Source: Clostridia bacterium (GTDB lineage: Bacteria; Bacillota; Clostridia; Oscillospirales; Acutalibacteraceae). From it: a stretch of DNA of 64,000 bases. Of the stretch, positions 63,301-64,000 are shown in pieces. The number at the start of each line of letters is the position of its first letter. Position 1 is the stretch's first letter. The notes under the pieces are model-generated. The model did not search any database and was not told the DNA's origin. It saw nothing but the letters and a program-made list of their open reading frames with translations. A program made the translations under genes and the position numbers. Location of the stretch: NCBI GenBank assembly GCA_017625835.1, contig JAGAKF010000052.1:20715-84714 (forward strand), given 5' to 3'.

Positions 63301-64000
63301 ACTGGTCGAAGAAAAGATTGTCGATATGAGTCTGTGCTGTTTCAAGAGTAGCAGGCTCACCGGGACGAAGCTTTTTGAAAACTTCCATAAGAGCTTCTTC
63401 TGTGTTCTGTGTTTCGTCCTTTTCGAGTGTTGCCTCGATTTTCGGGTCGTAACCAAAGAACTCACGGATTTCAGTGTTTGAGCTGAGACCCAAAGCTCTG
63501 ATGAAGGTTGTGATATATATTTTTCTGTTTTTATCTATACGGACGTAGAAAATATCATTAACATCTGTTTCGTATTCAAGCCATGCACCACGATTAGGAA
63601 TAACTGTGTTTGTGTAAAGCTCTTTACCTGTCTTATCATGGGTCATATCATAGTATACACCCGGTGAACGAACGAGCTGTGAAACAATAGCACGCTCGGC
63701 ACCATTAATGATGAAAGTACCGCTTTCAGTCATTATCGGGAAATCGCCCATGTAAACTTCGCTTTCTTTAACGACGCCTGTCTCCTTGTTGAGAAGGCGT
63801 GTCTTAACACGCATAGGTGCAGAATAGGAAGTATCACGTTCCTTACATTCTCTGATTGAATACTTCGGCTTGTCATCCATTCTGTAATCGACAAACTTGA
63901 GTACCCAGTTACCTGTGTAATCGGTAATGTCTGCGATGTCTCTGAATACCTCTTTGAGACCTACATCCAAGAACCACTGATACGAGTCTTTCTGGATTTC
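60350..64000 (-). CDS. rpoB: DNA-directed RNA polymerase subunit beta, 5' end beyond the window
   Basis: The frame is open from 60350 to the window edge at 64000, where [12 protein letters not shown] continues upstream. About 1217 residues are seen and only some tens of N-terminal residues are missing. Features include GERVIVSQL-like [15 protein letters not shown], the rifampicin region [41 protein letters not shown], and [13 protein letters not shown]. The C terminus ends in an acidic tail (about 90 residues) rich in Asp and Glu. An internal TTG at 63970 is not the start. Confidence 0.97.
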   Translation of the reverse strand, partial: EIQKDSYQWFLDVGLKEVFRDIADITDYTGNWVLKFVDYRMDDKPKYSIRECKERDTSYSAPMRVKTRLLNKETGVVKESEVYMGDFPIMTESGTFIINGAERAIVSQLVRSPGVYYDMTHDKTGKELYTNTVIPNRGAWLEYETDVNDIFYVRIDKNRKIYITTFIRALGLSSNTEIREFFGYDPKIEATLEKDETQNTEEALMEVFKKLRPGEPATLETAQTHIDNLFFDQYRYDISRVGRYKYNKKLSLFDRIVGATLSQPVVAPLTGEILAEEGEVVTKEKAIIIEQAGVSVVFVKVADDKEIKVISNGMVDIHPYVPQFTEEELDKIGINEQVSFAVLQEILENAEDDETLFATLKERCNDLIPNHITIDDIFSSINYINSIAFGIGRTDDIDHLGNRRIRSVGELLQNQFRIGLARMERVVRERMTLQAQEEEDKITPQSLINIRPVLMAIKEFFGSSPLSQFMDQTNPLAELTHKRRLSALGPGGLSRDRAGFEVRDVHYSHYGRMCPIETPEGPNIGLISYLATFAKINKYGFIEAPYRRVVDGRVLDEVVYMTADEEDEFIVAQANEPLDEEGRFVRRKVMARYRDEFHEIDNSRVSFMDVSPKMLVSVATAMIPFLENDDANRALMGSNMQRQAVPLLKTDSPIVGTGMEYKAAVDSGTVVLCRNAGTVIHVNADFIEIRKDEDGQIDRYNLTKFMRSNQGTCINQKPIVEIGQHMEKDEVIADGPATDHGEISLGKNALIGFMTWEGYNYEDAVLINEKLVRDDVYTSIHIEEYETESRDTKLGPEEITRDIPNVGDDALKDLDERGIIRIGAEVHSGDILVGKVTPKGETELTPEERLLRAIFGEKAKEVRDTSLRVPHGEYGIVVNVEVFTRENSDELSPGVNKVVRCYIAQKRKLSVGDKMAGRHGNKGVVSRILPQEDMPFLEDGTPLDIVLNPLGVPSRMNIGQVLEVNLGFAARHLGWKVMTPVFDGAHEEDIKAALRETGLSEDGKSTLIDGRTGRRFDNPVTVGIMYYLKLLHLVDDKIHARSTGPYSLVTQQPLGGKAQFGGQRFGEMEVWALEAYGAAYTLQEILTVKSDDVVGRVKTYEAIVKGNNVPQSGIPESFKVLVKELQSLGLDVRVYDKDQQEIDLKQNFDDDMGFAPSDDKAFTHVNDAESAEGYELEDEEGNPIANEDETESFDDMFEEEYVDDFGMDMDAEDDYE

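Noticed and set aside
1-64000. tRNA or rRNA genes
   Set aside because: No cloverleaf with a TTCRANY arm and no rRNA-like stretch was recognised by eye in the intergenic regions.

Overview
The window looks like a chromosome segment of an endospore-forming anaerobic Clostridia, most likely a gut or rumen member of the Ruminococcaceae/Oscillospiraceae. The basis is moderate-to-low GC, A/T-rich consensus sigma-A promoters, T-box leaders, ferredoxin-dependent 2-oxoacid metabolism, an intact sporulation sigma factor of the SigK type, a Firmicutes-like division and cell-wall (dcw) cluster and meso-DAP-type MurE. No rRNA, tRNA, insertion sequence, prophage or CRISPR array was seen. Both ends cut genes: a 2-oxoacid:ferredoxin oxidoreductase subunit on the left and rpoB on the right.

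Positions 1-8600 hold the most unusual part, two minus-strand units each headed by a T-box riboswitch. The first has an ATC (Ile) specifier and reads into an XRE-cupin-acyl-CoA-synthetase fusion, a ParA-like ATPase, a ferredoxin subunit and a VorB-like subunit. The second has a CTC (Leu) specifier and reads into a LeuA-like protein that lacks the catalytic metal-binding residues, then a TIM-barrel-acyl-CoA-synthetase fusion. Together they suggest amino-acid-sensing control of branched-chain acid activation and ferredoxin-dependent interconversion of acyl-CoA and 2-oxoacid, as in branched-chain fatty acid salvage into Ile, Leu and Val. This is an inference.

Positions 8.6-22.6 kb carry rhamnulose-1-phosphate aldolase, an intergenic cluster of palindromes, a small XRE regulator, asparaginase, a K+ uptake pair (KtrB/KtrA types) linked to a CE15-like esterase, and an xpt-BMP-ABC operon for purine base or nucleoside salvage. 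An orphan LolD-like ATPase follows.

Positions 22.6-38.4 kb carry a GH92 mannosidase with a GPH sugar symporter, a divergent pnuC with a structured leader, yebC, a ferritin-like small protein, a secreted esterase and exported EEP-family phosphohydrolase, two tandem LtaS/OpgB-like phosphoglycerol transferases, a PHP protein with a metallophosphoesterase, and sigK.

Positions 38.4-56.5 kb carry a 1205-residue MMPL-type membrane protein with about seven internal repeats, then the dcw cluster. In transcription order this is mraZ, rsmH, ftsL, PASTA-containing PBP, murE, murF, mraY, ftsW/spoVE, murG, murA, ftsQ, ftsZ. murD, murC and ftsA are absent from it. rpoC and rpoB close the window. Most start codons were set by Shine-Dalgarno spacing, so several differ from the longest open frame.
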